This document shows, in pieces, positions 23,564-32,057 of a stretch of 32,747 nt of DNA. Location: NCBI GenBank assembly GCA_023435725.1, contig JAEYRD010000047.1, positions 1-32,747 of the forward strand. The letters are read 5' to 3'. Below the pieces are notes generated by a model, which was not told the origin of the DNA, did not search any database, and worked only from the letters and a program-made list of their open reading frames with translations. The DNA is from Pseudomonadota bacterium. Its GTDB lineage: Bacteria > Pseudomonadota > Alphaproteobacteria > Rhizobiales > Xanthobacteraceae. The number at the start of each line of letters is the position of its first letter. The first letter of the stretch is position 1. The position numbers and the translations under genes are program-made.

Positions 23564-24601
23564 ATGCCTTCGGCCACAGAGGGCCACGCGACCGGCGCGT
23601 CCGGCAAACGAGCGATCATCGTGCCGCTCCCGTCTGACCCGCCGGAGCTCGATCCGCTTCTCGACGAGGCCATCGCGTGGATCGTGCATCTCAAGACCGG
23701 CGAACCGACCCGCGACGAGTTTGACGCCTTCAAGCGCTGGCGCAGTCAGAGCCCGGCCCATGAGAACGCGTTCAGACGGGCGGCGCAAATCAACCAGCGA
23801 GCCGGAATCGTTGCCGGCCGTCTCACCGCGCCCGATGCCACCCACGTCGCCGATCTCGCCGCGCGCCACCGTCGGTTGAGCCGTCGCGCGCTGCTCGGTG
23901 GCGGCCTCGCCGCGGCCGCAGCAGCAGGCTATGCGATACTCGAGCCGCCTCTCGGCCTCTGGCCGTCATGGCAGGAACTGGCGGCCGACTACCGCACGGC
24001 GAAGGGCGAGCAACGTAGTGTGGAGCTGACGCGTGAAGTCTCGCTCGATCTCAATACCCAGACGAGCATTGCATTGAGGTCGGAGCATCTCAACCCGACC
24101 ATCGCACTTGTCGCTGGCGAAGTTGTTGTCACCGCCCGCCGCCCGCCGCAGGGCGAAGTGGTTCTGCTCGCGGCCAACGGACAAGTAACAGCATCCGAAG
24201 CTCACTTTGATGCCAAATGCTTGGACGGGATCGTCTCCGTCGCGTGCCTGACTGGTGCGGTTCAAATCCACCATGCGGATCAAGCCACCAGAATAGGCCA
24301 AGGCGAGCAGATTACTTATTCCTCGACGGGGCTCGGGAGCCCTGTCCCTGTCGACCCCGCCCAGGTTACGGCCTGGCAATCCGGACTTCTGGTCTTTCGT
24401 GATCGGCCGCTCGCCAGCGTCGTTGACGAAGTCAATCGATACCGGGGGGGAAAAATCGTCATCGTCACCGCGGCATTGCGTCAACGGACCGTTAACGGTG
24501 ATTTCGAGATCGCCAAGCTCGATAGCTTCGTCACCCAAGTTCAGCAGCTCACCGGCGCCCGTGCCACCTCGTTGCCAGGTGGACTGGTGATTCTGAGTTG
24601 A
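23564..24601 (+). CDS. FecR-family anti-sigma factor / sensor
   Basis: A 345-residue inner-membrane regulator. The cytoplasmic N-terminal domain (about 32-72: LLDEAIAWIVHLKTGEPTRD, KRWRSQSPAHENAF) is the DUF4880 sigma-binding region. One transmembrane helix (about 108-126) starts after Arg-Arg. The periplasmic FecR domain spans about 146-240 (RSVELTREVSLDLNTQTSI, LVAGEVVVTA). A C-terminal STN-like region (about 270-340, FRDRPLASVVDEVNRY) follows. FecR proteins pass a signal from an outer-membrane receptor's STN domain to the sigma factor. The ATG at 23564 with GGAG just upstream was chosen because the sequence before it is not protein-like; the spacing is short. The expected FecA-type receptor is absent, so the STN protein at 21150 is the candidate partner. 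Confidence 0.87.
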   Translation: MPSATEGHATGASGKRAIIVPLPSDPPELDPLLDEAIAWIVHLKTGEPTRDEFDAFKRWRSQSPAHENAFRRAAQINQRAGIVAGRLTAPDATHVADLAARHRRLSRRALLGGGLAAAAAAGYAILEPPLGLWPSWQELAADYRTAKGEQRSVELTREVSLDLNTQTSIALRSEHLNPTIALVAGEVVVTARRPPQGEVVLLAANGQVTASEAHFDAKCLDGIVSVACLTGAVQIHHADQATRIGQGEQITYSSTGLGSPVPVDPAQVTAWQSGLLVFRDRPLASVVDEVNRYRGGKIVIVTAALRQRTVNGDFEIAKLDSFVTQVQQLTGARATSLPGGLVILS

Positions 24602-24710
24602 CGGCTCATCACGTCCTTGTGCGCCGTGGGTCTGAGCCATTTTTGCCGATTACGTCCTCCACAGTTGTCTTCAGTTAATGGTGACGGGCAGCGGAGGTGT
24701 CCGCAGCTCG

Positions 24711-24726
24711 TCTTGAGAAAACAAGA
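24711..24726. promoter_or_regulatory. Inverted repeat, possible LysR-type operator
   Basis: TCTTG (24711-24715) and CAAGA (24722-24726) form a perfect palindrome around six bases. It sits 132 bases before the LysR start, in a 256-base gap with no gene. LysR regulators often bind T-N11-A palindromes of this form near their own promoter. By-eye match only; no adjacent promoter was defined. Confidence 0.3.
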
Positions 24727-24857
24727 TCGGCCGTCGGGAGTGACCGGCAGGCAGACCGCCCAACAGATGGGGCAGCAGGAAACCTGAAGAGCGTCCCGGC
24801 GGTGCAGCATTCGCCGCCCGACGAGACGATGACGGAGTCCTGTCAGGGTATGGCGTA

Positions 24858-25787
24858 ATGATCAGGAATACCGAACTCGTCATCTTGATCCAGACATTGG
24901 CGGCAGCAGAGCAGGGGAGCTTTCACAAGGCAGGACTTCTGTTGGGCGTACCCGCATCCACGATCAGCCGGCGGGTCCGTACGCTCGAATCCCAGATCGG
25001 CGTCAAGCTGTTCAGCCGCCATCGTCATGGCATTCGCCGCACGGCCATCGCGGACGGCTTCCTCGACCAAATCCGCCGTGTACTTGACGATCTCGATCTC
25101 ATCCTCGTCAACACCTCCAATATCAAGCGCGGACATGCCGGCCGGCTCAGGGTGGGCCTCTATGTCTCGCCCTGGCGCGGACATCTGCGAGCAGTGCTCG
25201 CCACCTTCAAGCACAGATTTCCGAAGGTAAGGATCGAATATACTGACGGCGAACGCCGGGATCTGATGAAACGCCTCGACGCCGGCGCGATCGATGTTGC
25301 GATTATCGCCGACCACGCCCGCCAGGGATCGCATGACGTCGTCACGCTGTGGCGGGAGAAGATCCTCGTCGCGCTGCCAAGCTCACATCGGCTCGCCAGC
25401 AAGAAGAGCGTTACCTGGGATGATTTGCGTAAAGAACAGATCGTGCTTGGTCGCGATACTGGCCCCGATCTCAGGGATCATTTGATGGCAAAGCTCAAGA
25501 GGTCCGGCCATGTGCCGACGATCCATCGCCACAATGTCGGACGCGATTTTTCGTTGAGCCTCGTCGGCCTCGGGCATGACATTACGCTCCTCTATGAGGC
25601 CGACGCCGGTGCGGAGCGGCCCGACGTCGTCTATCGCGAGATGACCGAGGTGCACGGGCCGAGCCTCATTCCTTATTTCGCCTGCTGGCTCGGCGAGAAT
25701 GACAATCCGGCCCTGCAGAACTTTCTTGATCTCCTGCGCCAGGCGAGGAGCCATCAAGCACAGAAGCTTCAGGACCCGATCGCTTGA
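24858..25787 (+). CDS. LysR-family transcriptional regulator
   Basis: A 309-residue DNA-binding regulator of the usual LysR length. The winged helix-turn-helix occupies about 5-62 (FHKAGLLLGVPASTISRRVR, TLESQIGVKLFSRHRHGIRRT). The linker helix (65-85) and the periplasmic-binding-protein-like effector domain (about 93-300) follow, with GRLRVGLYVS as the first strand and DVAIIADHARQGSHDV, ILVALPSSHRLAS and LVGLGHDITLLYE in typical positions. It lies beside a conjugation operon and converges with a decayed DUF2274 gene fragment 10 bases away. LysR regulators are common near trb genes of conjugative elements, so it may control transfer or cargo genes. The ligand cannot be inferred. Confidence 0.92.
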   Translation: MIRNTELVILIQTLAAAEQGSFHKAGLLLGVPASTISRRVRTLESQIGVKLFSRHRHGIRRTAIADGFLDQIRRVLDDLDLILVNTSNIKRGHAGRLRVGLYVSPWRGHLRAVLATFKHRFPKVRIEYTDGERRDLMKRLDAGAIDVAIIADHARQGSHDVVTLWREKILVALPSSHRLASKKSVTWDDLRKEQIVLGRDTGPDLRDHLMAKLKRSGHVPTIHRHNVGRDFSLSLVGLGHDITLLYEADAGAERPDVVYREMTEVHGPSLIPYFACWLGENDNPALQNFLDLLRQARSHQAQKLQDPIA

Positions 25788-25796
25788 TTCGAGGTC

Positions 25797-25862
25797 TCAG
25801 TCTCGTCTGATGTGCCCTCTGAAGGCGCGATCGATGGCCATGAACCTCGCTAGCTTCGGCGA
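25797..25862 (-). pseudogene. C-terminal remnant of a DUF2274 gene
   Basis: Read on the minus strand, this stretch encodes LARFMAIDRAFR followed by a basic end and TGA. The intact DUF2274 protein at 29646-29894 has LARFMATDRVFR at the same distance from its own basic end. About 14 of 21 residues match by my alignment, and the DNA is similar over roughly 35 bases around the ATG of ...RFMA. Similarity stops abruptly upstream (above about 25862). The remnant is therefore the 3' end of a second, diverged DUF2274 gene, a scar left when the hydrolase-WD40 gene entered or when two conjugative elements recombined. Confidence 0.6.
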
Positions 25863-25872
25863 CAAACACCTC

Positions 25873-25901
25873 TTGAAGGAAACTAAGTTGCAAAATAACA
25901 T
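25873..25901 (+). promoter_or_regulatory. Weak candidate promoter upstream of the hydrolase-WD40 gene
   Basis: TTGAAG (25873-25878) and TAACAT (25896-25901) are 17 bases apart in a low-GC patch, 180 bases before the proposed start. Each hexamer matches the sigma70 consensus at 4 of 6 positions. The rest of the 25863-26079 gap is AT-richer than its surroundings and shows no gene I can support. Confidence 0.22.
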
Positions 25902-26079
25902 CATGCCGTTTGGGGCACGAGTGAAGTCTGCATTCTGGAAGAATTCCCATCTTGCTGGCCCGAAGGTTCTGCTATCTGCGGGATCAGTAGACGTATGCGT
26001 CGTGCCCAACAAATGATTGCAGCCCTTTAGATACTCACCAAGTCGCCTCAGCAGATTGCCACTCGGATCCGATGTTGCG

Positions 26080-29000
26080 ATGAGCGAAAAACAGCCACAC
26101 GTCGTCATCACCGTTCACGGCATCCGTACCTTTGGAGCGTGGCAAGAACGGTTAGAAAGAATCGTCCTGGCTGATCAGAACGCAGCCGGAATTCAGTTTC
26201 TGCATTATCGATACGGCTATTTCTCAGCAGCCGCATTCATATTCCCGCCAACCCGTTGGTTGGTCGTGCGGAGATTTCGTAACGAGCTCAGAAGCGTGAT
26301 CGCAGACCTTAAGCCTTCGCGCGTCGATCTGGTCGGGCATAGCTTCGGTACGCACATCATCGCCTGGGCGCTCTGGGGTCTGCGAGCCGAGGAAAAGATT
26401 CGAATTCATACCGTTATTCTCGCCGGCAGCGTGCTTCGCGCCGGCTTCTACTGGTCGAAATTGCTCGGCTCGCGCGTGGAACGCATCGTCAACGACTGCG
26501 GTACGCGGGACAATGTTCTGCTGCTCAGCCAGTTTCTGGTGCTGTTTACCGGCATGGCCGGCCGCACCGGTTTTGCGGCCATGACCAGTAGCCGTTTTCG
26601 GAACCGGTATTCTCCATTCGGCCACGGCGGATACTTCACGGACGAAAAAGGCAAGCCCGACGATGCCTATATGCGTGCGCATTGGAGTCCTCTTGTTCTC
26701 AATGACGAGGGAATTCCGCCGTTCGAGTATCTGCCGGAGCCGGGGGCGCTGAACGGCATCCTGATGTGGATGGCGAACAATGCCGAACCCGTCAAACTCA
26801 GCCTCTATCTCGTGCCGATGCTGCTCTTCACGATCTGGGTGTGGACGCAGCGCCAAACGGCCGTTCAGAAGACCGAAGAGACTGTTGCGCTGAACGGCAA
26901 GCTTCTCAAGACCAATGATGAGCTTCAACAAGCCTTCAAAGACGTGGCCCGGCAGCGCGACCTAGCCGACGAGCAACGCGTGCGCGCGCAGGAACAACGG
27001 GATGCTGCTCTTCGCACCCAGTCGATGGCGATTGCCCGGATCGCCGACGACGAGAGCGACAAGTACCACTTTGGCAGCGCCATGGCGCTGGCGCTCGAGT
27101 TCATGCCCGATGCCGCGCGCAGCCGCGAGCGTCCTTACTCGGCTGAACTCGAGCGTTCGCTCTACCGGGCGATCGAAAACAACCGCGAGCTCGGTTCGCT
27201 TCGGCATACGGACAATGTCTCCTCGTTCATTATTTCCCCACGAGGCATCCTGGCTTCAACGACGACGGGACGAGGCGTATGCTTGTGGGATCTGGACAAG
27301 CGGCAACTGATCCTCGCGCTGTCTCCTGACGGCATGCTCGCGCTTGCCGATGACAAACAGCTGTGTTCGGTGACACATCGTCCGACCGACGCCCCCGCTC
27401 TCGACGATCCCAATAGTGTCGTTGGCGCGGATGTGAGCGACGATGGAAAGACGTTGGTGGCGGTAGCGCCCGGCAATACCGTGAAAATCGTTGACGTGCC
27501 GAGCAGGGCGACGCGTTCCATCGAGATAGGGGCACCGATTGTCGCGCTGTCCGTTGATCCGGAAGGACGACGGCTCTTCGTCCTGGCGGAGGGAAAACGG
27601 TTTCTGGTGATCGATCTGCAAACGTCCGCGAAGACCGTCCTGAACGCCGGTAAATGCATGGAGGGGACGGGGGATATCACCTGGGGCGGGGATGGTCACA
27701 CGGTGCTGTTTTCGTCCGCCGCGACGGTCTGTACCTGGAATTTGGACCATCCCTCGATGCCAAGGGTCGTCGATGGCGATCCGGAAAGTTCGTTCTCTGC
27801 GTCGATGTCCGACGATGGCAAGCGGGCAGTGGTCGAATTGCCAGACAGGGAGGGTGCGCTGAAAGTCGTCAATCCATGGACCGGCGACCTCGTGAAGAAG
27901 CTTCAGGTCGGAACCGACGTGGAAGAAGCGCTCCTGTCTCCTGACGGCGGCAATGTTGTTCTGACCCACTCAACCGGGACCGTCGATCTCTGGAACGTCG
28001 GAACGCAGACGCGGCATGAACTCGGCAGATTCGACGATCCCTCCATTCAATTTTCGACCGACGGCAAGCTCATTGCCGTGACCGCGGATGACCAGGTCGT
28101 GCTGATCCGGACCGCGGACGCCACAAATCTTGCAACTCTCGCTCACGGCTCCAGCGATCCGGATGCGGTCGCTGTCGATGATGAGCATTCGCTTGCCTAC
28201 GTCTCTGACGATGCGGGCCATATCAGGATCTACAACGCGGCCCCCGGCGGAGCGGTCGCGAAACGTTTTGGCGGCCATCATGCTATTGCGGACGCATCGT
28301 TCGTCGGAGACCAGGCGGTCCTCACCCAGGATTGGTCGGGAATTGTCCGCGTCTTCGACCTGGCAACGCAGGCGGTCAAGCATGTCCGGCCGGCAGGCAG
28401 CACAGACCCGCTGGCGGAATCATTCTACCGGGCAGGCAGCCACCTGATCGTCCTGAACGGTCCGATGCTTGAGGTTCTCAATGCCGCTGACCTCTCGCGG
28501 GTCTACCGCAAAGGGCTTGCCTCGCAGATCCGGGGTATCGGGATGGACCCTGACGGCAGATGGTTCGTCACGACGACCGCGAAAGGGGCCATCGATCTCT
28601 GGACCCCGACGGGATATGCCAAACCTGTCGTTCCAGAGGGAAGGGACGGGGCGGCCGGATTCGCAGAGGACATATCGGTCAATCGCGCCGGCACGCTCTT
28701 TACGGTCAAGATGGCCAACCATACGACCGCGACGTTCGCTTCCGCCGGTGACCGTCTCGGACCTCCGGTAAGAGGCACCGGCACCATCGTGTGGTTGCAG
28801 GACGATCTTTCCTACATCACCTTGCCTGACGGTGCTATCGATCGCGATCATGCCGATCAACTCGTCGTCTGGGACCCAAAACTTGGACAGGTGAAGCTCA
28901 AGTCGCCGTCGCTGCCGTCCATCGTACGATCGGCGCAGCCTGATCAAAGAACGCCCATGGTGGCCTTGGGCCTGCACAATGGCCAGGTCGCCCTTTGGAA

Positions 29001-29619
29001 TACAGCGACCAATACCATCGATCATACATGGTCGATCGGCCGCTCGCCGATCACACAGACGGAATGGTCGCCTGATGGCAAATGGCTGGTGACATCGGAC
29101 TTCTCCAAGACCGCCATCATCGATCCGGAAACCGGCAAGGTGTTTCAAACGATCGACCAGGCCGTCGGTCAAGATCCAGCCCATATGGCCGAGCTCCGAA
29201 GAAACGTGCAGGGAGCATTGTCCTTGGCTCAAGGCCGCATCAGGTCTATCGCGTTCTCGCCGGATTCACGTCGCCTCGCCATCATCAATGCGTCCGGCAC
29301 GGACATCAGCGTGATCGATATCGCCAGCAGGAGCCTGATCGCGCGTTTCCGGACCGAGAACGAAGAAGACAAGGATGCCCAGGACGCGCCTCCGCCCAGC
29401 GTGCAATTCTCGGAGAACGCAGACGCGATATTGTCGACACATATCGGTCAATCGGCCAGGATCTGGCGCATCTGGCACGATGTGGACAAGCTGATCGCCG
29501 CGGCGTGCGGCGCCTTTCCCGGTGTCTTGGGCCCCGAGGAGCGGGCGGATCTGAATCTGGAGGAGACTTCCGTCAATCCTTGCGCGCCGACCCGCAGCGC
29601 GCAAGCCACCTCGCCCTGA
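26080..29619 (+). CDS. Membrane-anchored alpha/beta-hydrolase with WD40 beta-propellers
   Basis: A 1179-residue multidomain protein. Residues 5-235 look like an alpha/beta-hydrolase: ITVHGIRTFGAWQERL at the start and the nucleophile elbow VGHSFGT (Ser88). A likely acid lies near D139/D144 and a likely catalytic His near 182 (SPFGHGGYF). One transmembrane helix (about 239-255) is followed by a coiled coil (about 262-312) and a helical linker (FGSAMALALEFMPDAARSR). About 800 residues of WD40-type repeats follow, with blade ends such as VCLWDLD, VDLWNV, VRVFDL, LVVWDP, VALWNT and ARIWRI, enough for roughly two seven-bladed propellers. The layout resembles effector-linker-WD40 proteins in STAND-type conflict systems but lacks an NTPase. 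The ATG at 26080 was chosen; a TTG at 26017 would add 21 codons. It sits as cargo beside trb genes. Function and substrate are unknown. Confidence 0.8.
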   Translation: MSEKQPHVVITVHGIRTFGAWQERLERIVLADQNAAGIQFLHYRYGYFSAAAFIFPPTRWLVVRRFRNELRSVIADLKPSRVDLVGHSFGTHIIAWALWGLRAEEKIRIHTVILAGSVLRAGFYWSKLLGSRVERIVNDCGTRDNVLLLSQFLVLFTGMAGRTGFAAMTSSRFRNRYSPFGHGGYFTDEKGKPDDAYMRAHWSPLVLNDEGIPPFEYLPEPGALNGILMWMANNAEPVKLSLYLVPMLLFTIWVWTQRQTAVQKTEETVALNGKLLKTNDELQQAFKDVARQRDLADEQRVRAQEQRDAALRTQSMAIARIADDESDKYHFGSAMALALEFMPDAARSRERPYSAELERSLYRAIENNRELGSLRHTDNVSSFIISPRGILASTTTGRGVCLWDLDKRQLILALSPDGMLALADDKQLCSVTHRPTDAPALDDPNSVVGADVSDDGKTLVAVAPGNTVKIVDVPSRATRSIEIGAPIVALSVDPEGRRLFVLAEGKRFLVIDLQTSAKTVLNAGKCMEGTGDITWGGDGHTVLFSSAATVCTWNLDHPSMPRVVDGDPESSFSASMSDDGKRAVVELPDREGALKVVNPWTGDLVKKLQVGTDVEEALLSPDGGNVVLTHSTGTVDLWNVGTQTRHELGRFDDPSIQFSTDGKLIAVTADDQVVLIRTADATNLATLAHGSSDPDAVAVDDEHSLAYVSDDAGHIRIYNAAPGGAVAKRFGGHHAIADASFVGDQAVLTQDWSGIVRVFDLATQAVKHVRPAGSTDPLAESFYRAGSHLIVLNGPMLEVLNAADLSRVYRKGLASQIRGIGMDPDGRWFVTTTAKGAIDLWTPTGYAKPVVPEGRDGAAGFAEDISVNRAGTLFTVKMANHTTATFASAGDRLGPPVRGTGTIVWLQDDLSYITLPDGAIDRDHADQLVVWDPKLGQVKLKSPSLPSIVRSAQPDQRTPMVALGLHNGQVALWNTATNTIDHTWSIGRSPITQTEWSPDGKWLVTSDFSKTAIIDPETGKVFQTIDQAVGQDPAHMAELRRNVQGALSLAQGRIRSIAFSPDSRRLAIINASGTDISVIDIASRSLIARFRTENEEDKDAQDAPPPSVQFSENADAILSTHIGQSARIWRIWHDVDKLIAAACGAFPGVLGPEERADLNLEETSVNPCAPTRSAQATSP

Positions 29620-29645
29620 CCTTCTCCGGAAAAGCGGGCGGGGAC

Positions 29646-29894
29646 TCATGAGTCTGTCAACGGCGCGTTTGTGTCTCGACGCCTGTTGCGGAGTGCCTTG
29701 CGAAACACCCGGTCGGTCGCCATGAAGCGGGCCAGCATCGGCTCGATCAGTTTGGTGGGATCGACCGGCTGTTGCCTCTGCGACGACAACACCTCGCTGT
29801 AAGCAACGAGATCGCGATGGACCGTGGCTGACACCTCGAATGTGACCTTGACCGGTTTGTCGTCCAGCGGCGCCGCCAGCTTCAGTTTGCTCAT
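29646..29894 (-). CDS. DUF2274 protein at the end of the trb operon
   Basis: An 82-residue cytoplasmic protein, the usual companion gene after trbI in integrative conjugative elements. It opens with KLKLAAPLDDKPVKVTFEVS and has VHRDLVAYSEVLSSQ, then LIEPMLARFMATDRVFR, as in DUF2274 members. The first part resembles a short ribbon-helix-helix-like protein, but a DNA-binding role is not shown. GAGGAGG lies just before the ATG, and the gene starts 10 bases after the trbI stop, so it is the last gene of the operon. It converges with the hydrolase-WD40 gene 26 bases away; no strong terminator is visible between them. Confidence 0.85.
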   Translation of the reverse strand: MSKLKLAAPLDDKPVKVTFEVSATVHRDLVAYSEVLSSQRQQPVDPTKLIEPMLARFMATDRVFRKALRNRRRDTNAPLTDS

Positions 29895-29904
29895 GATGGC
29901 CTCC

Positions 29905-31074
29905 TCATGCCTTGTAGGGCGCCAGGATCAGGTCGCGGTTGACGATCACCCGCACCGGGAAGCCGGGGCGGATCGTCAGCGTCGGCTGTACGTTGAGCTG
30001 CCGGCGCACTAGCGTCTGTCCGGTCTGGTTCACCGTGTCCTGGGTGCCGGTGCGAAGCGCCTGCACCAGCGAATTGTCTCCGTTCAGGACAAGCTCGCTG
30101 CCGATCCCGAGCAGGGTCGAGATCGCCGCCGCCTTGACCAGATTGCTCCAGTGATAATCGACCTCGTCCTCAAGGCCGGCATAGCCGGCGCTGTCGGCGC
30201 CGGACTGACGCTCCAGCACGATCGAGGTGCCGTTGGGCATGATGATCCTGTTCCAGACCAGGAGCACCCGCGACTGTCCGAACGAGATCTGGCTGTCGTA
30301 CTGGCCGATCAGCCGCGCGCCTTGCGGCACCAGCAGATACTTGCCGGTCGGGCTGTCATAGACGTTCTCGGTCGTCTGTGCCGTGATCTCGCCGGGCAGG
30401 TCGGAGCGGATTCCGGTGATCAAGGCGGCGGGAATGACAGCGCCCGCCTGCACCACATAGCGCGATGGGGGTTTGGTCAGACGGTCCGGGCTCAGCGTGC
30501 GCTTGTCCGGCGTCGCGGTGACGAAGGCGATCTTGCGGTCCTGCACGTTCTGCAGCGACTCCGGATCGAGCGGCGGCTTGGTGTCGCTACCGGCCGATGC
30601 CGTCTCCGCCGATGCTGGATGCTGCATCGGCTCCGGCGCGCGCACGCCAGTCGTACTGAAGAGCTTGCTGACCCGCGCCGCGTCATTCTCCTGCGCGGTG
30701 CGCTGTTCGTCCGGCGACAGACCTTGCGCGCGCAGGATCGGCCTTCCAAGGTCGCCGGGAAGGGGAGGACCGAGTTGCGGGGCGGCCGGGGAAGGTGCGG
30801 GCGGCGGCGTCTGCGGCAGGCCGGTATAGTCTTTCGGCAGCTTCGAGAGTTCGTCGGCCGTGGTCTTGTGGTCGGTGTTATAGAGTTCGCCGCTCTCCTG
30901 GCGCGGGCCGCGCGATTGCAGCGCCCACAGGACGGCGCCACACACCACAATGGTGACGCCGGCGCCGAGCACGGCGATCACCTTACGCGACAGTCGCGTC
31001 ACCCGCGGCCGATCCGGCCGCAGACGAAGCTCCGCCGCAAGACGTTCGTCGGGAGAAGGATGCGGATCGCTCAC
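29905..31074 (-). CDS. trbI: Conjugal transfer protein TrbI (VirB10-like)
   Basis: TrbI spans the envelope of the conjugative type IV secretion system, linking the inner-membrane complex to the outer-membrane core. The 389-residue protein has a cytoplasmic N-terminus with RLRPDRPRVTRLSRKV, one transmembrane helix (about 32-52) and a Pro-rich periplasmic spacer (about 80-115). The VirB10-type C-terminal domain (about 185-385) contains YVVQAGAVIPAALITGIRSD, GKYLLVPQGARLIGQYDS, ATIS-like helical and PGFPVRVIVNRDLIL segments. The start is taken at the GTG at 31074 because GGAGG sits 5 bases upstream and it overlaps the trbG stop; an ATG at 31086 is possible. A longer in-frame reading to 31455 would run inside trbG and is not protein-like. 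Confidence 0.93.
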   Translation of the reverse strand: MSDPHPSPDERLAAELRLRPDRPRVTRLSRKVIAVLGAGVTIVVCGAVLWALQSRGPRQESGELYNTDHKTTADELSKLPKDYTGLPQTPPPAPSPAAPQLGPPLPGDLGRPILRAQGLSPDEQRTAQENDAARVSKLFSTTGVRAPEPMQHPASAETASAGSDTKPPLDPESLQNVQDRKIAFVTATPDKRTLSPDRLTKPPSRYVVQAGAVIPAALITGIRSDLPGEITAQTTENVYDSPTGKYLLVPQGARLIGQYDSQISFGQSRVLLVWNRIIMPNGTSIVLERQSGADSAGYAGLEDEVDYHWSNLVKAAAISTLLGIGSELVLNGDNSLVQALRTGTQDTVNQTGQTLVRRQLNVQPTLTIRPGFPVRVIVNRDLILAPYKA

Positions 31075-32057
31075 TACAGCCTCCATCCGTCGGTGCGCAC
31101 GATCCGGACCTTCTGCTGGCCGTCGCCGCCAAGGCGAAGCTCGGCCGCAGCGAACAGCCGGTCGACGATGTAGTAGTTCTGCCGGGTACGATAGTTGACA
31201 AGCTCGGTGCCGCCGTCGGCGCCGATGACAAACAAAGGCGGCATCTCGCCCTGGCTGATGCCGCGGGCGAACTCGATATAGACCTTGGTGCCGTCGTCGA
31301 AGACTTGCGTCGGCCGCCACGGCGGATTGTCGCCCTCGATCGCATAACGAAAGCGCAGTTTGCCGAGGTCGATGCCGCTGTCGATCGGCGCGGCCACGTC
31401 CGCCGCTTCGGCCTGACGGCGCAGCGCGATCAGTTGATCCTGCGGGTATTGCCACGATACCGAAGCCATATAGGTCTTCTCGGTCGAGCGCAGCTCCATG
31501 AGGTACGTGCGGCGGTCGGTGTTGATGACGAGGTTCGTGGTCAGTTCCGAGCGCGTCGGCTTGGCCAGAATATGGATGCGCTTGCTGGTGCCTGTCCCGC
31601 TCTCGGTATCGCCGATCACCCAGCGCACGGTGTCGCCGGCCGCGACCGGTCCGGAGCCGACCAGTTGCTCGCCGGGCTGCAGCGCGATGTCGGTGATCTG
31701 ACCGGGCGCGGTATAGACCTGATAGAGCGCGCCGTCGGAGTAAGGATAGACCTGGACCGCGTTGAGATAGCCATGTCGTGTTGGCTGCACGCGCGCGGCA
31801 TCATTGGCCTTGGCGACGCGCTCCTTCGGATCCTTCGGCTCAAGTTTCGAGCTCGCCTTTCCCGGCAGCGGCTTGAGCTGCCCGGGAAGGGGAAGAGGCT
31901 TGGCGACCTCCACGACTTGGATCGGCTTGGGCGGATCGGCCTGCAGCACCGCCGGTTCCGGATCGTCATAACTGATCTGGGGTGGCTTCCACTGATTGGC
32001 GCAGCCGGCGACCGGCACGGTAACGAATATAATGTGTAGCAGGGACCGGGGTCGCAT
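31074..32057 (-). CDS. trbG: Conjugal transfer lipoprotein TrbG (VirB9-like)
   Basis: TrbG is the VirB9 homologue of the outer-membrane core complex of the conjugation apparatus. The 327-residue protein has a lipoprotein signal with lipobox VAGC (Cys19). A Pro/Lys-rich linker (25-80) precedes the VirB9/CagX N-terminal part (about 95-200; YPYSDGALYQVYTAPGQITDI, ALQPGEQLVG, RSELTTNLVINTDRRTY) and the C-terminal domain (about 225-325; LRFRYAIEGDNPPWRPTQVF, DDGTKVYIEF). Its start overlaps the trbF stop (TGATG) and its end overlaps the trbI start, so the three are translationally linked. Everything needed for the family is present. Confidence 0.94.
   Translation of the reverse strand: MRPRSLLHIIFVTVPVAGCANQWKPPQISYDDPEPAVLQADPPKPIQVVEVAKPLPLPGQLKPLPGKASSKLEPKDPKERVAKANDAARVQPTRHGYLNAVQVYPYSDGALYQVYTAPGQITDIALQPGEQLVGSGPVAAGDTVRWVIGDTESGTGTSKRIHILAKPTRSELTTNLVINTDRRTYLMELRSTEKTYMASVSWQYPQDQLIALRRQAEAADVAAPIDSGIDLGKLRFRYAIEGDNPPWRPTQVFDDGTKVYIEFARGISQGEMPPLFVIGADGGTELVNYRTRQNYYIVDRLFAAAELRLGGDGQQKVRIVRTDGWRL

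Noticed and set aside
25828..26016. Plus-strand open frame (about 60 codons) before the hydrolase-WD40 gene
   Set aside because: No ribosome site or family match; it overlaps the minus-strand DUF2274 remnant, which explains part of it better.
31075..31455. In-frame upstream extension of trbI by about 127 codons
   Set aside because: It lies within trbG on the same strand and encodes an Arg-rich non-family peptide; the GTG at 31074 has GGAGG and overlaps the trbG stop.
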